64,000 bases of DNA from Selaginella moellendorffii (Eukaryota > Streptophyta > Lycopodiopsida > Selaginellales > Selaginellaceae), in assembly GCF_000143415.4 (NCBI RefSeq), contig NW_003314265.1, positions 3,406,443-3,470,442 on the forward strand, read 5' to 3'. Shown one piece after another: positions 34,901 to 47,100 of this stretch (position 1 is the stretch's first letter; every line of letters starts with the position of its first letter). The position numbers and the translations under genes are program-made. Below the pieces are notes generated by a model. That model searched no databases. It saw only the letters and a program-made list of their open reading frames with translations, and had not been told where the DNA came from.

Positions 34901-35217
34901 TTGCACTGGTGAGGAATCCACTAGAAACTTGCTTGAATCTAAGTATACTACAATATCCTGTAATGCTATTGAGACCACAAAGGAGGTAGCCTCAGCAACT
35001 AGGAACTTGCTTGAATCCATCATATGCTTTTGCTGCATATAAAAAGTTGGCTGGAAATCTTGGATGGTCATAATCCAAGATAAAGTATGCAAACTGTGAA
35101 TTGGTTGCTGTAAAAGAAACATTAGCACATTAAAATAGACGTGGAAATGGATATAAGTTCCAGCAAGAAAGTGAAAAAATCATTCTAAGGTGTAAATAGC
35201 AACAACTACTTCTTTTT

Positions 35218-37169
35218 CTACATACTTTTTCTTAGTCTCCTTGAACAAATGTGAGGCATAGTATGTTGCATGTGGTGGTTTGCTAGGCTCGAGGGCATGA
35301 ATGTGCAGCATAGTTGTGAAGGAAACAACAAAAGAAACCCACTTGCTTCAAGTTGGTTGGCAGGGGCTAATCCAGAATCTCCTAAGTGTTGTCTATTGAT
35401 CCCATCTTGTGAGACATCAAAGCCTAGCAATAGGCCTTTAGGCACCCCGAACTTACACTTTGCCATGTACAAAGAAAAGTTATGTTGTCAGCAATGATTG
35501 GAAATATGCTCCAAGTGCAAAATGTGGTCATTGAAAGAGTCAAAGGTCATGCACAAATCATCCATATACACCCTTAAGGTATCTCTAATCAAGTTATGAA
35601 GGGCATTGTTATGATCCGGCGCAAAAAGACAAAGATCTCGTTGCCCTAGACTATGCTACGCCACCTCTTGAGGTTCTTCACCACCCAACCACCCCCGAGC
35701 TACCTCAAAAGCTCCACTGCGCCGCCGCTCCACTGTGAGCCCTAGGGTAGGTTTAAGTCCCTTACCCTAACATGCCTTAATATACCCTTGAGCCTCCCTT
35801 TGACCGACGTTGACCACGTAGTCAAAGCTGGCGCCTAACAATTCTTCCCCCCCAACAAAGTCCTTGTCCCAAGGACGAGTTGTACCGGTGATCACCCTTT
35901 CTGGGGAATCCTGCTCAAGCTCCTGGTCCATCTTCCACAGCCGTATACATCAAGGAGGCATTGGGCCCGTCACTCCGAGATAGTACACCTTTCAATTGGC
36001 TGACATAAAATACTAGATGAATTTTCACCCCAGCTGGCAGCCGCACCTGATAAGCCGCTTTACCAATGCGCTCCAGCACTTCATATGGACCAGCATATCG
36101 ATGGGAAAGTTTATCACTCTTCCCTGTCCGTAAAGGCACCAAGGTGTTCCGCCGCTCACTTGACGGAAAGATCACTCGCACAAAGACGAGATCACCCACC
36201 TTATATTCCCGGAATTGGCGATGCTCATTAGCAAACTTCTCCGCTCTATCCTGAGCTGCTTGCAAATTCCGTTTGCATACCACCAGAATCTCATCAAGTT
36301 CTGTGGCCAGATCAGTTGCCTCGGAATCAAGCTTTTCTTGAACGTCCTTACTCAAATGCAATCCCAACTCCACCGCTGGGAGTTGACGCGGTTGTTACGC
36401 AAGAATGTGCCATTCGAGTGGAAGACGCCACAAGAGGAGAGTTTTGTGGCGCTGAAACGATTGTTGATCGAGGCTCCAGTGCTTCGCATTGCTGATCCAT
36501 CGAAACCTTACGAGGTGACATGCGATGCGAGTGGTTATGCACTGGGAGGAGTTCTCATGCAAGAGGGACAGCCTATTGCACACGAGAATCGAACTAGTCT
36601 CTGATACCATTGTTAGGATCCTATCCCTTACACCCTAAGCCAACTAGCTAAAGGGGTGATCACTTGATTGTAGGGCCCTTTCTTTATCCTATTATCCTGA
36701 CCTGGTGCCTAACAGGCATGGGTCATGAAGTGTTGAAAAGTATTATACAAGCCGAATGGTAAGACGTTGAAAGTGAAGACTCCCCAAGGTGTCTAGAAGG
36801 CCATAAGATCTTAATGATCGGGATGAGATCTGGTTATACCTTGAAAAACCATCCATGAAAGAGTAGTGACGGTGTTTAGGTATCTTATTTACAATAGCAT
36901 CGATAAATAGAGTTGGGAAGTGATCTTTCATAATTGTTTTTGAAACTTTGAAAGTCAATGCAAAGGTGGACTTTTCCATTTTCCTTGCATGCAAGGATGA
37001 GCTTGGCCACCCACTCTGAGTGTTCCAAAGGGTAAATAAAGCCAGCTGTTAGAAATCCCTCGATCTCCAACTTCATCTCCAAGTGAGCTGCTAGGTTGAA
37101 ACACCGCGTCTTTTGATAGACTGGTTTGACTAACTCTGAAAGCACAATGTTGTGCATGATTGTGTCCAT
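35218..37169 (-). pseudogene. Tat-like reverse transcriptase relic, split by an insertion
   Basis: The right-hand part (36,743-37,169) shows EIEGFLTAGFIYPLEHSEWV, then a KENGKVHLCIDF-type segment, then YSFMDGFSRYNQI. The left-hand part has VYMDDLCMTF at 35,561-35,572 (the catalytic YMDD is retained) and MAKCKFGVPKGLLLGF. The two are joined in sense once 35,607-36,714 plus one GGCAT are removed. Confidence 0.78.
35607..36714 (-). mobile_element. 1.1-kb rearranged LTR element with GGCAT target duplication
   Basis: GGCAT at 35,602-35,606 and 36,715-36,719 flanks the insertion. The left LTR (35,607-35,840) matches the Gypsy element at 54,624. Next comes its integrase end (minus, 35,915-36,373), then an RNase H piece of the same family in the opposite orientation (plus, 36,390-36,600), a primer site (minus TGGTATCAGAG, near 36,602-36,612), and a 102-bp right LTR (36,613-36,714) that matches the left one only at its termini. 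A single insertion of a rearranged genome, probably made by template switching, is the simplest reading. Confidence 0.78.
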
Positions 37170-37479
37170 GAGGACTCCTAGAAGTTGGCTTTAGTCCCAA
37201 GTAAACACGTTCTTAAACAATGAAGGAGATCCAAGAGCTTTGCTGTGCTGATGAAGTAAGCGTTGTAGCGATAAAGACTATGTCCTTGTCATTATTGAGG
37301 AAAACAGCATGAACCCTAGAGCCTGGTGGAACCTTGGGCTCAGGGGACTCATCTATCTTAAACTCCTCCTTAACCTTGGAAATCAAAAACTTGGGAACAT
37401 TGTTTGCATCTTACATCGTGGTGATTGCTTGATGTGATAATCTATCTACCCAAAAATTTTCTTTACGAAGGACACTTCA

Positions 37480-37800
37480 AAAAGTCACATGAGAGAACTC
37501 ATCCTTCAAGTTGACCATACGCTGCTATAGCTCTATCAGATTCTCTTTGCAAACTTAGTATTCTCCAGTTAGTTAGTGTATGATGAGTTGTGCATCTCCA
37601 ATGAAAGTGGCTCACCTAAACTTGAGATCTACTGCCAACTTCATGGTGCTAATAGCTTCCAAGTACTCTACTTCATTAGCTGATGTTGCTAGCAAAATGA
37701 TAGAGAGGTCGGCTACTTTGTTCTTAGTAGAATTAATCATCCAAACTCCAATGCCAACAGTTTTTGGGGCAGAAAGCACTATCAAAATAAGTTGTAATTA
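37480..37800 (-). pseudogene. Additional RNase H relic upstream of reverse transcriptase
   Basis: The minus strand reads SANEVEYLEAISTMKLA, then a stop, then ATFIGDAQLIIH and LTGEY. The NE.EY.A and GD.QL motifs are those of the extra, archaeal-type RNase H carried by Tat-lineage plant elements. It lies on the N-terminal side of the reverse transcriptase. Confidence 0.6.
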
Positions 37801-38540
37801 TAAAAGTGTTCTCACCCTTAAATAAAGATGTTGGGGACACCACATCTGACAAGCTCATCTTTGGCAAGTCAAGCAAAAATGCTACTATTAATTTTGGGGC
37901 CTTTGTTCCTTGCTCTCTTTGCTTCTAATGCTTTAAGTGTGTAATCTCCAATGCAAGGACAGAAGCCAAGTATTCTACCAGTGAAGGAAAATCCTCCACT
38001 GAAGTCAATTCCAAGTCTAGGGCTGTATCTTCAATGCAATACACTTGGATTTGTATCGGGGGCTCCACAATAGAAAACTCTAAATTCAAATATCTATAAC
38101 TTGCATGTAGCATGTCTGATTAGCTTGATTATTTCTACTAGCTCTTTTTCTGGATGTTACCCTTCTTTTCCAAAAACCAGCGTGACAAAATACACCTAGA
38201 GTCATCAGCTAAAACAATTTTGTGGGAAGATGCTGACTATGTGACACCTCAGATAGTTGCTAAAGAGAACTAAATTCAAGTGCATCCTATGAAAGATAAA
38301 CCTAGTCTTGAGTGACTTTATCATCAAACTCCATGAGAGAGAGTTAGTCCCAAAAAAGAAACAAATAAAGAAAACCATCCTCAATTGAGAAACACTCCAA
38401 AAACCTGGATGTGGGAGCCAACACCATATAAGCCCCACAATCAAATAAAGAGGGTGTGGCTAGAGGCTTGGCCTTACTCTCAAATAAAGAGAGTGAGGCT
38501 AAGAGATGCCCAAAGCTATGTAACTCACCTTCAATAATGT

Positions 38541-38600
38541 GGGCGCGGACCATACTTGAGCTCACGAGTTGAAGAGTTGAGCTCACGAGTTGAGCTCAAT
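38541..38600 (+). repeat. Left terminal inverted repeat of MULE-B
   Basis: Starts GGGCGCGGACCATACTTGAG and contains two GAGCTCACGAGTTGA motifs. It is collinear with the MULE-A end at 13,150-13,202. Confidence 0.88.
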
Positions 38601-39082
38601 TTTCAATTGTAATTTAGTACAAACATTATAAATTTTAAAATTTTAAGGTTATGGCAAACCTAATAATTTAATAACTCTCTATATATTATATAGATAAAAA
38701 TGTTCTAAAGAACACATTTTGTTCTAATAATTTAAATATTTACTACATGCAATGATAGGGACATTTGTTAGAACATAAAATAAAATGTTTGAAAAAAGAG
38801 TATTCTTGTCACTTCTTTAAATTTGTACTCTATGCTTTTTGGCTAGTAAATGTTAGGTTTGTCAGAATTAAAAAATTATTAAATTTGAAATAAGATTCTA
38901 TGTGAAGCCATATAACCGTTTGAAAGGAAAAAAAATAACCGTTGATGTAAGCTTATTGCATATAAAAGAAAGACTTGGTTCTTTGTAGAATACATTCTTG
39001 AGGGGTTTGTCGTAGCATACTGTCTAGAATTTATAGATCTTCATTCACACTCTCATTTGAAAAAAGGGAAATACACCCACAA

Positions 39083-39534
39083 ATGTCTATGGGTTCTAGT
39101 GTTGGTAATTTTAACTCTCACAATCTTTCTTCCCAGGGCTCAAGGGCTAGGAGATGCAATAACTATCCCATTGCACAGCATAACCAAATCACACAAGAAA
39201 ATGAAAGAGAGGATAGTGAGATAGTGATCATGAGTTGGAGATAAATGCAATGACAGAGGGTGCAACAAATTGGGTGAAAAAGAATGCCCTCTTACTTGTT
39301 TTAGAAAAGTGCAGTTCTGCCACTTTCAAGAAGTGCCCCATATGTTTTCTAGCGTCTGGTGGAAACAATGGCAATGATCAGTATGATGGTATATATGCTC
39401 TTGCGACACACTGCAACATCACGCACCCGAAAGACTACCATGAAATCTTTTTTGAGATGGTAAAGACAGAAATGGAGACACACGAGTACTATGGGCAGTA
39501 TTGCGAGAAGAACACTCGGAAGCATATAAAATGA
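39083..39534 (+). pseudogene. MULE-B small CPxC zinc-type protein, gene 1 (frameshifted)
   Basis: ATG 39,083 opens MSMGSSVGNFNSHN; the frame breaks near 39,240 and continues in another frame as AMTEGATNWVKKN, then KCPICFLASGG, then HCNITHPKDYHEIFFEMVK, then a Glu/His/Tyr-rich C-terminus ending RKHIK. The CPIC...HC pattern suggests one zinc site. The second small gene of MULE-B (48,390-48,971) has the same layout. The gene converges on the transposase, about 90 bp apart, as in MULE-A. Indels relative to MULE-A show it is broken. Role unknown. Confidence 0.65.
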
Positions 39535-39625
39535 AAAGTGAAATGAAAAAGCACATTTGTATTAATTATATAAAGTATAATAAGTTTTATTGATAGAGAA
39601 TAAACATCGATAGTGTTGGAGAAAT

Positions 39626-42600
39626 TTAATTAGCTCCAAAAGTTTTTTGCAACTCAGCAATAGTAAGGCTTGCTTGGTGTATATGAATATCCACTTTAGG
39701 ATCCTGGTGCAAGATGTTGATGAAGATGTAGTACATATGCTTGCAAGGAGCATATGCCTTCCCATATTCCTCGCGCTTCATAAAGTCTGGACATGTGCAA
39801 GAAGGAAAGTCGTGAATGGCAATTGTGTACTCTCCACCTTCTGTTTTGACTATGTACTCCTTTGCAAGCGCAGTGATGTACTTCGTGGAGAGAATCTCAC
39901 ACTCAAGTGTTTGAGCCAAGTTTATTTTACCTTGCTTCTGCTTGGAGACGGTACCAATAAATTTAACTGCTTTACCTTTTTGTGCTGGCCTCCTGTGCAT
40001 CTCTGTAGGAATAGTCCTGCTCCTGTCACTCATGTCTCCAACTCTCCTCTCAAGATTAAAACCAGATTTCTCAAGGTTTTCAATCTCATCCGAGGTGAGC
40101 GCGACCCCATTAGCAACCGGCCATTCTTTAGGTACTGCATCAGGTTTAGTCATTATAGTGTCTTCAAGCCGCTTCGTATGGTTGGCGTCGGTGTTGCAAC
40201 AATATAGCCAGCACCATCTTGAAAATCCTGCTTGCTTTCGTTCCCCATAGAAACATGGGGCTGGAACAGAAGCAGATTTTTCACCACGAATCCAGGCCCA
40301 ACACTTGCCCCTCGGAAGCATCCCCACACACCTTACATTTGATTTTGCTGGCACACGTCGGATTGCCCATTGCTTCGGCTCCACACTACGGTAAGCAATT
40401 TCAACCTGTTGCGATGCACTCTCTTCATCAGCCACTTGAGGTGGCTCAGTCCGAGAGCGGTGTCTTGGAGCAGAATGGTACTCGACATCAGGCCTGTGGG
40501 AGCTTTTTGCTCCAAGGTCCGTACCAACATCTTCCCCAGCAAAGGAAAAACGACGCTTTGAGCGGACAGTCTTCATATCACCAATAGAAGCTCGGGGAGT
40601 GTACTCCATAGATGTGCCACGGACCACTTCCTCAACTGCAGTTGCCACTGTTCGGGCGGGTGGAGTTAATTTTCTCTTCATCCTATCATGTAACATCTCA
40701 ACAGAAGGCCCTGTTCCCATGTATCTTCCTTCCTTGAATGCCAGTGCTTTTGAAGATTGCTCTATAGCACGTATCAAATCTGATAGACAGGCTTCGTATA
40801 GACTCATCTTCCCTTTCCCTGCCTCAGAGGAACGCCAACTCCAATGCTTACTTTCGGAGAGATTCACAGTTGGGGTGTATGCGAGGTCCTCAAGTGGTTG
40901 ATCCTAATGGAAAAGGCAATATTAAAAGGTAATAAAAGGAGAAGAAAAAATATAAACCAACCTGAAAAGAGTGATGTCCCCATTGGAACATCCTAACTTC
41001 CCACCATCCTAACCATGACTCAAGTTGTGGTAGGCAACTTACGTCTGTATGGCCATCTTCACGCCACCACATTCGGATCTCATTTGCTTTTGCCTCATGC
41101 TCTTCTTCAGAAGGTGCAACCTGCCATTGTTTGCACAACTCCTTAAATATTGATTGAAACTTTGGCTTGATAAGGTGGCAGTGCTGGTTTAGGCTTTGAG
41201 CCCAATGGAACTCACAAGTCCTCTCACGACCTTCCAATGGTTGACCATTCCCAAAAACTGCTCGGATACCATTCCAATTTGCACCAGCCCCATCTGCCAT
41301 GAAACCACGAAAGTTTGCAGGCTTACCAGTCCGCTTTAGGACAATATCAGAGAGGGACTTCCAAAATATTTCCTGTGCTGTCTGGTCTTGTACTTTAAAC
41401 TCTGCTGTCGCAATTGTTAAATTACAACGTAGCCTATAAAAACATAAATATTATAACAATTTCAATATAATGAGAATAAAAATTACCTTGGATCATATAC
41501 ATGAGCTCCCATGGTTGTCCAACCGGATACATGCTCCATATGGTCAAAATGTACCCATGCATTTGCAAGGTCACTGGACCCAAACATGTCCATTCGGGAG
41601 ACAAGATCTACGCCAGAGGCAGGGCCCATGGTAGACATTTTGAAGACGAAGGGGCGCTCTTGCTCATTCACAACTTGGTCTGGAAACAAACTTCCGTGGA
41701 TGAACTCGTATGGACAAGTCCGTTTCAATTCAAGGATAGAGTCAATTTTTGATTGCAACTTCCCCTCTCGAGATTCACACATCCAAGATTTTATCCTAAA
41801 CAATATAATGTAAGAAAAAATTATTATTATAACGTATGAAAAATAATGGATGTACCTCCTTAGGCTAGTAGCAAGTTGTACTCCTCGTAGTAAGTCCCAC
41901 AAGCTAGCCTCGTTTAGTTGAGTCTTTTGGCAACCTGGATTGAGTAAGGTATTTGTGATAAAATCCTTGAGGACGGTCTTCTGAACATGCTTCGGAGTTG
42001 CAGATGAATTTCTCATAGTCTCTTCCTGTACAGCATCTTTGAAACGGTTGAGAGAACTCCTTTGTATCCCTTCCTGCATTGGATGCATATGTGTGCCAAC
42101 ATGCACTGCAGCTCTTCCAGCCACTCCATCCCGTGGAAGAAAGTAGTACATCTTGGCATCGCAGATAGCACGACATAGAGGAGCATTTTTGCAGAATCGA
42201 CATTTGAATCCAACAGCAATGGTGTCACATGCTGGAGGATTGACTGCAGACCCTTCGAAAAATATAGAGTTTCTAGAGCGGTCTCGATTGCATGCTTCAT
42301 CCACACAATCTAAATGCCCGCCACAATGAACTATAGACACTGTGCCTTCAAAATGTTGGAAGTGTGTGGTCTTGATCTTGCACCAATTGTGGACATCCTA
42401 CTTGGTTTCCATCCCCTTCTGTTTGGAACCTATGCTGCTGACAAGAGGTGGTAGCTCGAAGAAAATGTTGCCGTTGTAGGAGGATGGAAGCTCACTCACA
42501 AGCCTATACAAAAACAAGTGCACGTCGATTGAGAGGCGTGAAAATTGGAAAGCATTGCTAACGGCTTTGAATATTGCTGAAGTTGGAGCTGGAGCTGGTG

Positions 42601-42973
42601 AATTTGGCACCGACACTAGCATGACATCTTCACTTGAACTAGAAGAGGACGAGAGGATAACGACTGACTCTTGCTTCACATTCACTTTCGCTGGAGCGCA
42701 TTTTGGCATTTTGACTGGAGATCCAAACACTCGAATCTCCTTCGACTTGGAATTTTGTAAATCCCATTGTTGTCCACCCTCGCCCACACCAGAAAGAAGA
42801 AACTCCGAGTATGCAACTATACCGGTGTCGTTGCGGATCACAGCCTCTAAAGAAATAGAGCCAAGACGAAGATCAAAACGCCGACATAAAAAACTTTCAG
42901 AAACAATACTCTGAGAGAATGAAAGAGGTGGGTGATCTCGAAAATGAAGAAGAAACCTCTCCATCCTTCTCAA
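39626..42973 (-). pseudogene. MULE-B transposase with SWIM zinc finger, one nonsense codon
   Basis: Predicted to start at ATG 42,973 or a nearby in-frame Met, with introns near 41,856-41,796, 41,485-41,425 and 40,965-40,905 (all GT..AG, about 60 nt) and the stop at 39,626. Blocks in order: a Ser/Val-rich N-terminus, a TAG at 42,398, a Cys/His-rich region (CKIKTTHF...CGGHLDCVDEAC), a first catalytic-type Asp (HFDHMEHVSGW), a second (FMADGAGANWNGI), the Mutator-type CEFHW motif, a linker of about 250 residues, and a SWIM finger (CTC...CKH) near the C-terminus. It would cut and reinsert the element using the TIRs. Apart from the TAG it looks little decayed. Confidence 0.85.
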
Positions 42974-44140
42974 TAGGTTTTGGAGTTCTCTCTCTTTATG
43001 CTACTTGTAAAAATCTATAGTGAAACATAATTGAAATTTAAATAGAGTAATAAGAAGACAACGTACAAAATGAATTTAAATTCTATAGCAAATTTAACAT
43101 GTGTAAGTGTGACAGTATTAATATTACTGTCATCTATTATGATGTCTGATGCATGTATACACATAGATCCAAGGAAAGATTTTCAGCACGTGAAGTTTGA
43201 TAGTTAATAATGATACCAGTAATGACATTCAGCTATAACATGTCAAACCAAGAGATCCAATCTAACTATCAGCACGTGTGATATGTCAAGTTGTCAAATT
43301 TTGAGTGGTAGATGATAATAAATCTTGTCAAATCTTATTCTTCAATAACAGATTTGATTCGTAGTACAACTCAAGTTTTATCCATAATTGTGAACACTGC
43401 TCAATGACATTTAAAGCACGTGCCTATTGTCTAGGATCTAATACAGTACAAAATAAATTTTTGGATGAGGATTCATCCATTCATAGATGGATATAGTACA
43501 ACATATTTTAACGTGCCTTATTTATACTCTTTGAAGTTCTTGTAACGATTCCAAAATATGTACAAAATAGTGATGAGAATGCATCCTTTCTAGATAATTT
43601 GTAAAATATAATATCATATCTCTAATAACAGAAATGTTGATAGGTGCTAGTTATACCATCATTAAAATATACAAAATAAAGAAGCATAATTTACATATAA
43701 TAATAATGATAAGATAAAATAAGATCAAAGATATTGTGATGGTTGAGATTTAGGTTATTCGGAATGAACGGCCAGGATTAGAGATTGGTTAGGGTTAGGG
43801 CAGCCGTCAGGATTAGGGTTAGGGTAGCCGCCAAGATTAGGTTACTGTTTGCATCGTGAGTGGAGCGCGTGAGAGATCGAGAGATTGAGCGCGAAGGAGA
43901 TTGAGGGATTGAGCGCGAAGGAGATCGAGCGATTGAGCGCGAAGGAGATCGAGCGATTGAGCGTGAAGGAGATCAAGAGATTGAGCGTGCAAGAGATCGA
44001 GAGATTGAGCGCGCGAGCGGGAGAGATTGAGCGCGCGAGCAGGAGAGATTGAGCGCGTGAGTGGGAGAGATTGAGTGCGCGAGCAGGAGAGATTGAGCGC
44101 ACAAGAAATCTAGCACGATCAAGAAATCGAGGGAGGAAAG
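42974..44140. promoter_or_regulatory. Divergent region between transposase and accessory gene, with minisatellite
   Basis: AT-rich for the first 800 bp, with CACGTG motifs near 43,188 and 43,273 and an interrupted palindrome GACAGTA..TACTGTC near 43,110-43,130. Then come two GGTTAGGGTTAGGG-like units (43,785-43,830) and a minisatellite (43,869-44,104). It is the likely shared upstream region of both genes, by position. Confidence 0.5.
43869..44104. repeat. GAGATTGAGCGCG minisatellite upstream of the accessory gene
   Basis: About five 24-bp units (GAGATCGAGCGATTGAGCGC-GAAG type) are followed by four or five 22-bp units (GAGATTGAGCGCGCGAGCAG-GA type), ending 36 bp before the predicted start codon, so probably in the 5' untranslated region. 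Confidence 0.85.
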
Positions 44141-47100
44141 ATGCCGCCAAGGGTGAGTTTCGATTTGATTGCTTCCACTTCCATTTTTTGAGTCCATTGC
44201 TTCCATTCCATTTCTTCCCTTTTTTTTTTCTTGATTGCTTCTTTGCTGGCCGAGGTCGAGCTCGGGCGGGCCATCTCGGGCAGTTTTGCTTGCCGAGGGG
44301 CCGAGGTTATTCAAATAACCTCGGCCCCCTGGGCAACCAAAGTGCCCGAGGTGGAGTCTAGGCCCACTTGATTTTTTTTTTCTCTTTGACTGTTTGAATT
44401 TCTCATTATCTTTATTTAGGTTGACTAACAAAACTTTTTCTCTTGCAGAAAAGGAAAATTGTAACACAGAAAAAGGTTGTTGGAGCCAAGAAGACACGAG
44501 AAGTTCAATTTGGTACTGACGACGACATCACAATCGACATGTCCATTGGCACAACAGAGACACATTTAGATAGAGATTCACCACCTCCACCACCATCACC
44601 TCCACCATCACCACCTCCACCACCGCCATCGCCACCTCCACCATCACCACCTCCACCACCACCATCGCCACCTCCACCACCTCCATCGCCACCGCCACCA
44701 CCACTACCACTATTGCCTCTGCCCCCGCCGCCACCGCCACCACCACCATTGCCACCACCACTGCCACTATTGCCTTTGCCCCCGCCACCACCGCCACCAC
44801 CACCAACGCAAATCCCTGAAGTTGGGCAATCTAGTGGTGTTCACGATAGGGAACCTGAGGAACAACCTAGAGCTGAAAGAGTTGCAGACCTTCCTGACAA
44901 CGTGGTGGACAAGCGCTTCCAAGAGACTGTTATGCGGACAAGGGAAAAAGCAGTTCACCAAACACTTGAGGCGCTCAAGTGGCCAGGCCCTTGTGACTTG
45001 ATCAGAGAAATCCCCCTTTGCCGTTTGCAGCAGACGAACCTTGTCCGCACAGCATCCAAGTATGTCAACCCGGATATATACAGCTTGTTCAAATAGAATG
45101 GCCTTGCAACAAATATCGGTATGTTTCTAGTCTCTTTTTGCAAGCCAGGAACAACGGAGATCATTACTGTCACACCCGAGATTGTGAATAGCTGGGATCC
45201 TATTTGGAGGAGGAAGTCCCTAGAATTTGATGACATGCTTATCAGACATCCTAAGACTCGACAGCTTGCGGGGACAATGTTCCAAATTATTGACGGTAAC
45301 CACCGATATGGAGCTTGGATGAAGTGTATCGACGATCATTTTCGCGATGATCCTGTCTACCATATCAACGTTCCAGTCGGCCATGTCTACGCGAGGGGAC
45401 CTTTGGATGTCAACAGACTTATCTTGGCCTGCCAAAAGATCAATGCGTAAGTTTTATAATTTTACCTCTAACTCCACTTTAACTTGTTTTGTTGTGTTTA
45501 AATGTAGGCTTGGGCAGTTCGCTGTTCAAAAACAAAATCTTGTCCATGACATCGAGCAACTTCGATTTTTGGCAGACTTGAGTGAGGATGACATCCGCCA
45601 ACATTATGGTGATGATCTCGCAACACTTGTTCGGCACTCACGCACTCGAAATGACGGTACAACTTGGTTCAACAACCCAATCAGTTTTATGCTCGCTGTG
45701 TGGTGTAAGGTATGTCTTTCCCTTTTATTTTATAAAAGCCTCTTTTAATTGTTTTGGTTTTTAGCCTTTGGTGAAGGTCAAGCAGGATGCTTACGAACTT
45801 GCATATCCGGAGAAGAGTCGGGAAGAGCTCTCAGCTGAGTTTGTACAAATTGAGCACAAAATTCAGCATGCAAAGTCCTCAAAGTTGAAGAAACTAGTAT
45901 GCATTGCAGACAATCGCAGGCCGAAGGAGTGGCTAGAGACTATAGCCGAAATTTCTTCTCATGAATGTAAGTTTTTTATCACACTTCATTTTTTTTAATT
46001 ATACATATGTTACTTTTGCAGTGAACAAAACTCCAGATGACATGATTTACAATATCGCAAAATCGAAGCTTCCATATAAGCAACAGATAGAGACTCTGGA
46101 GTTCCTCAATGTCTGCTTGATGAACAGAGAGAAAGGACTGCCAGAACTATTTGAGAACATGATGAGAAGGGCTGTCTACATCACGCAAACTATAAGTGAA
46201 GGTGAGAAGTTCTTGGCACCACACATTGGTGACGATCCAGATGGCACATTTATGTCTTTCAACACCTACATCAACACGTCATTGGAAGGGATCGAAGAGG
46301 GGTGGCTGCCAGAGAAGTCTACAAGCACAACAACTTATGATTGCCAACATGGTCAACCTTATTTCATGCGACGTGCAGCTTATAGGTATAATATGATTTC
46401 TAAGACTGTTTTTTTAAATATATTGTTTACAGGTATCTTCGATATAGAGGCATGCCATTTGAGGCACCAGTTTGCACTCGACTTGTTGCAAAGGGTGTAA
46501 GAGATGGAGGAATGTATCCAACAATGTTTGCGAGAGTTCCGAAGGCACGGAAGATAGAATGCCCTTGGGAGTTGGAACTCCTAGGGAAGGAGACCTCTAC
46601 ACTAGATCGCGAGGAAATTATCAATGCTAGCAACGATGGCAATGCAAGTGACGATGGAGACGAGGATGAGGAAGCTCCAGATCAAGTTCATGTTCCACCA
46701 CCAGACAGTCAGGAACAGGCTCCAATTCAACCATCAAACAACCAAGATCCGGATCAGGTTTTACCAGTAAATAACGATGATCAAGTGGTTCACCGAATAT
46801 CACGTCGACCTCGAGGTAAGCAAAAGTGAATTTTACAAACTAAAGGTGGTAATACATGTTTTTTGCAGCAATGACTGTTGGTAGTAATTTCATTCCAGCT
46901 CGACGAGATGCTCGTGAAGAGGAGTTGGAGGAACTCTCATCGACAACACGCCATATGACGGTATCATACTATTTATTACTTTTTTCATTCACTTAGCTCT
47001 TTTATAGGTCCGTCCTGTGTCCCCAATAACACAACGAGGCATTGTGGGTATCTTCATTGGCTCTTACAGTAGATTATTGACATCTTTCACGGAAGACGAC

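Larger units (their letters stand above)
33651..38540 (-). mobile_element. Decayed Tat-like Gypsy element, 3' half
   Basis: Minus-strand pol relics occur in order: an additional RNase H-like segment (37,480-37,800), reverse transcriptase (37,169-36,743, then 35,606-35,218 with YMDD), and integrase (34,900-33,870). The 5' half is at 50,244-53,481; MULE-B separates the two. A 1.1-kb LTR element (35,607-36,714) also interrupts the reverse transcriptase, and removing it restores HFMTHALHNLIRDTLRVYMDD. Stops and indels occur throughout. Confidence 0.75.

Noticed and set aside
36613-36714. An independent TRIM element with 102-bp LTRs
   Set aside because: Only one such LTR is present and the GGCAT duplication encloses it together with the larger LTR, so it is part of one chimeric insertion.
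45060-45096. A 37-nt intron that would remove the TAG at 45,094
   Set aside because: It is shorter than the other introns and not a multiple of three, so it would break the frame that continues correctly on both sides.
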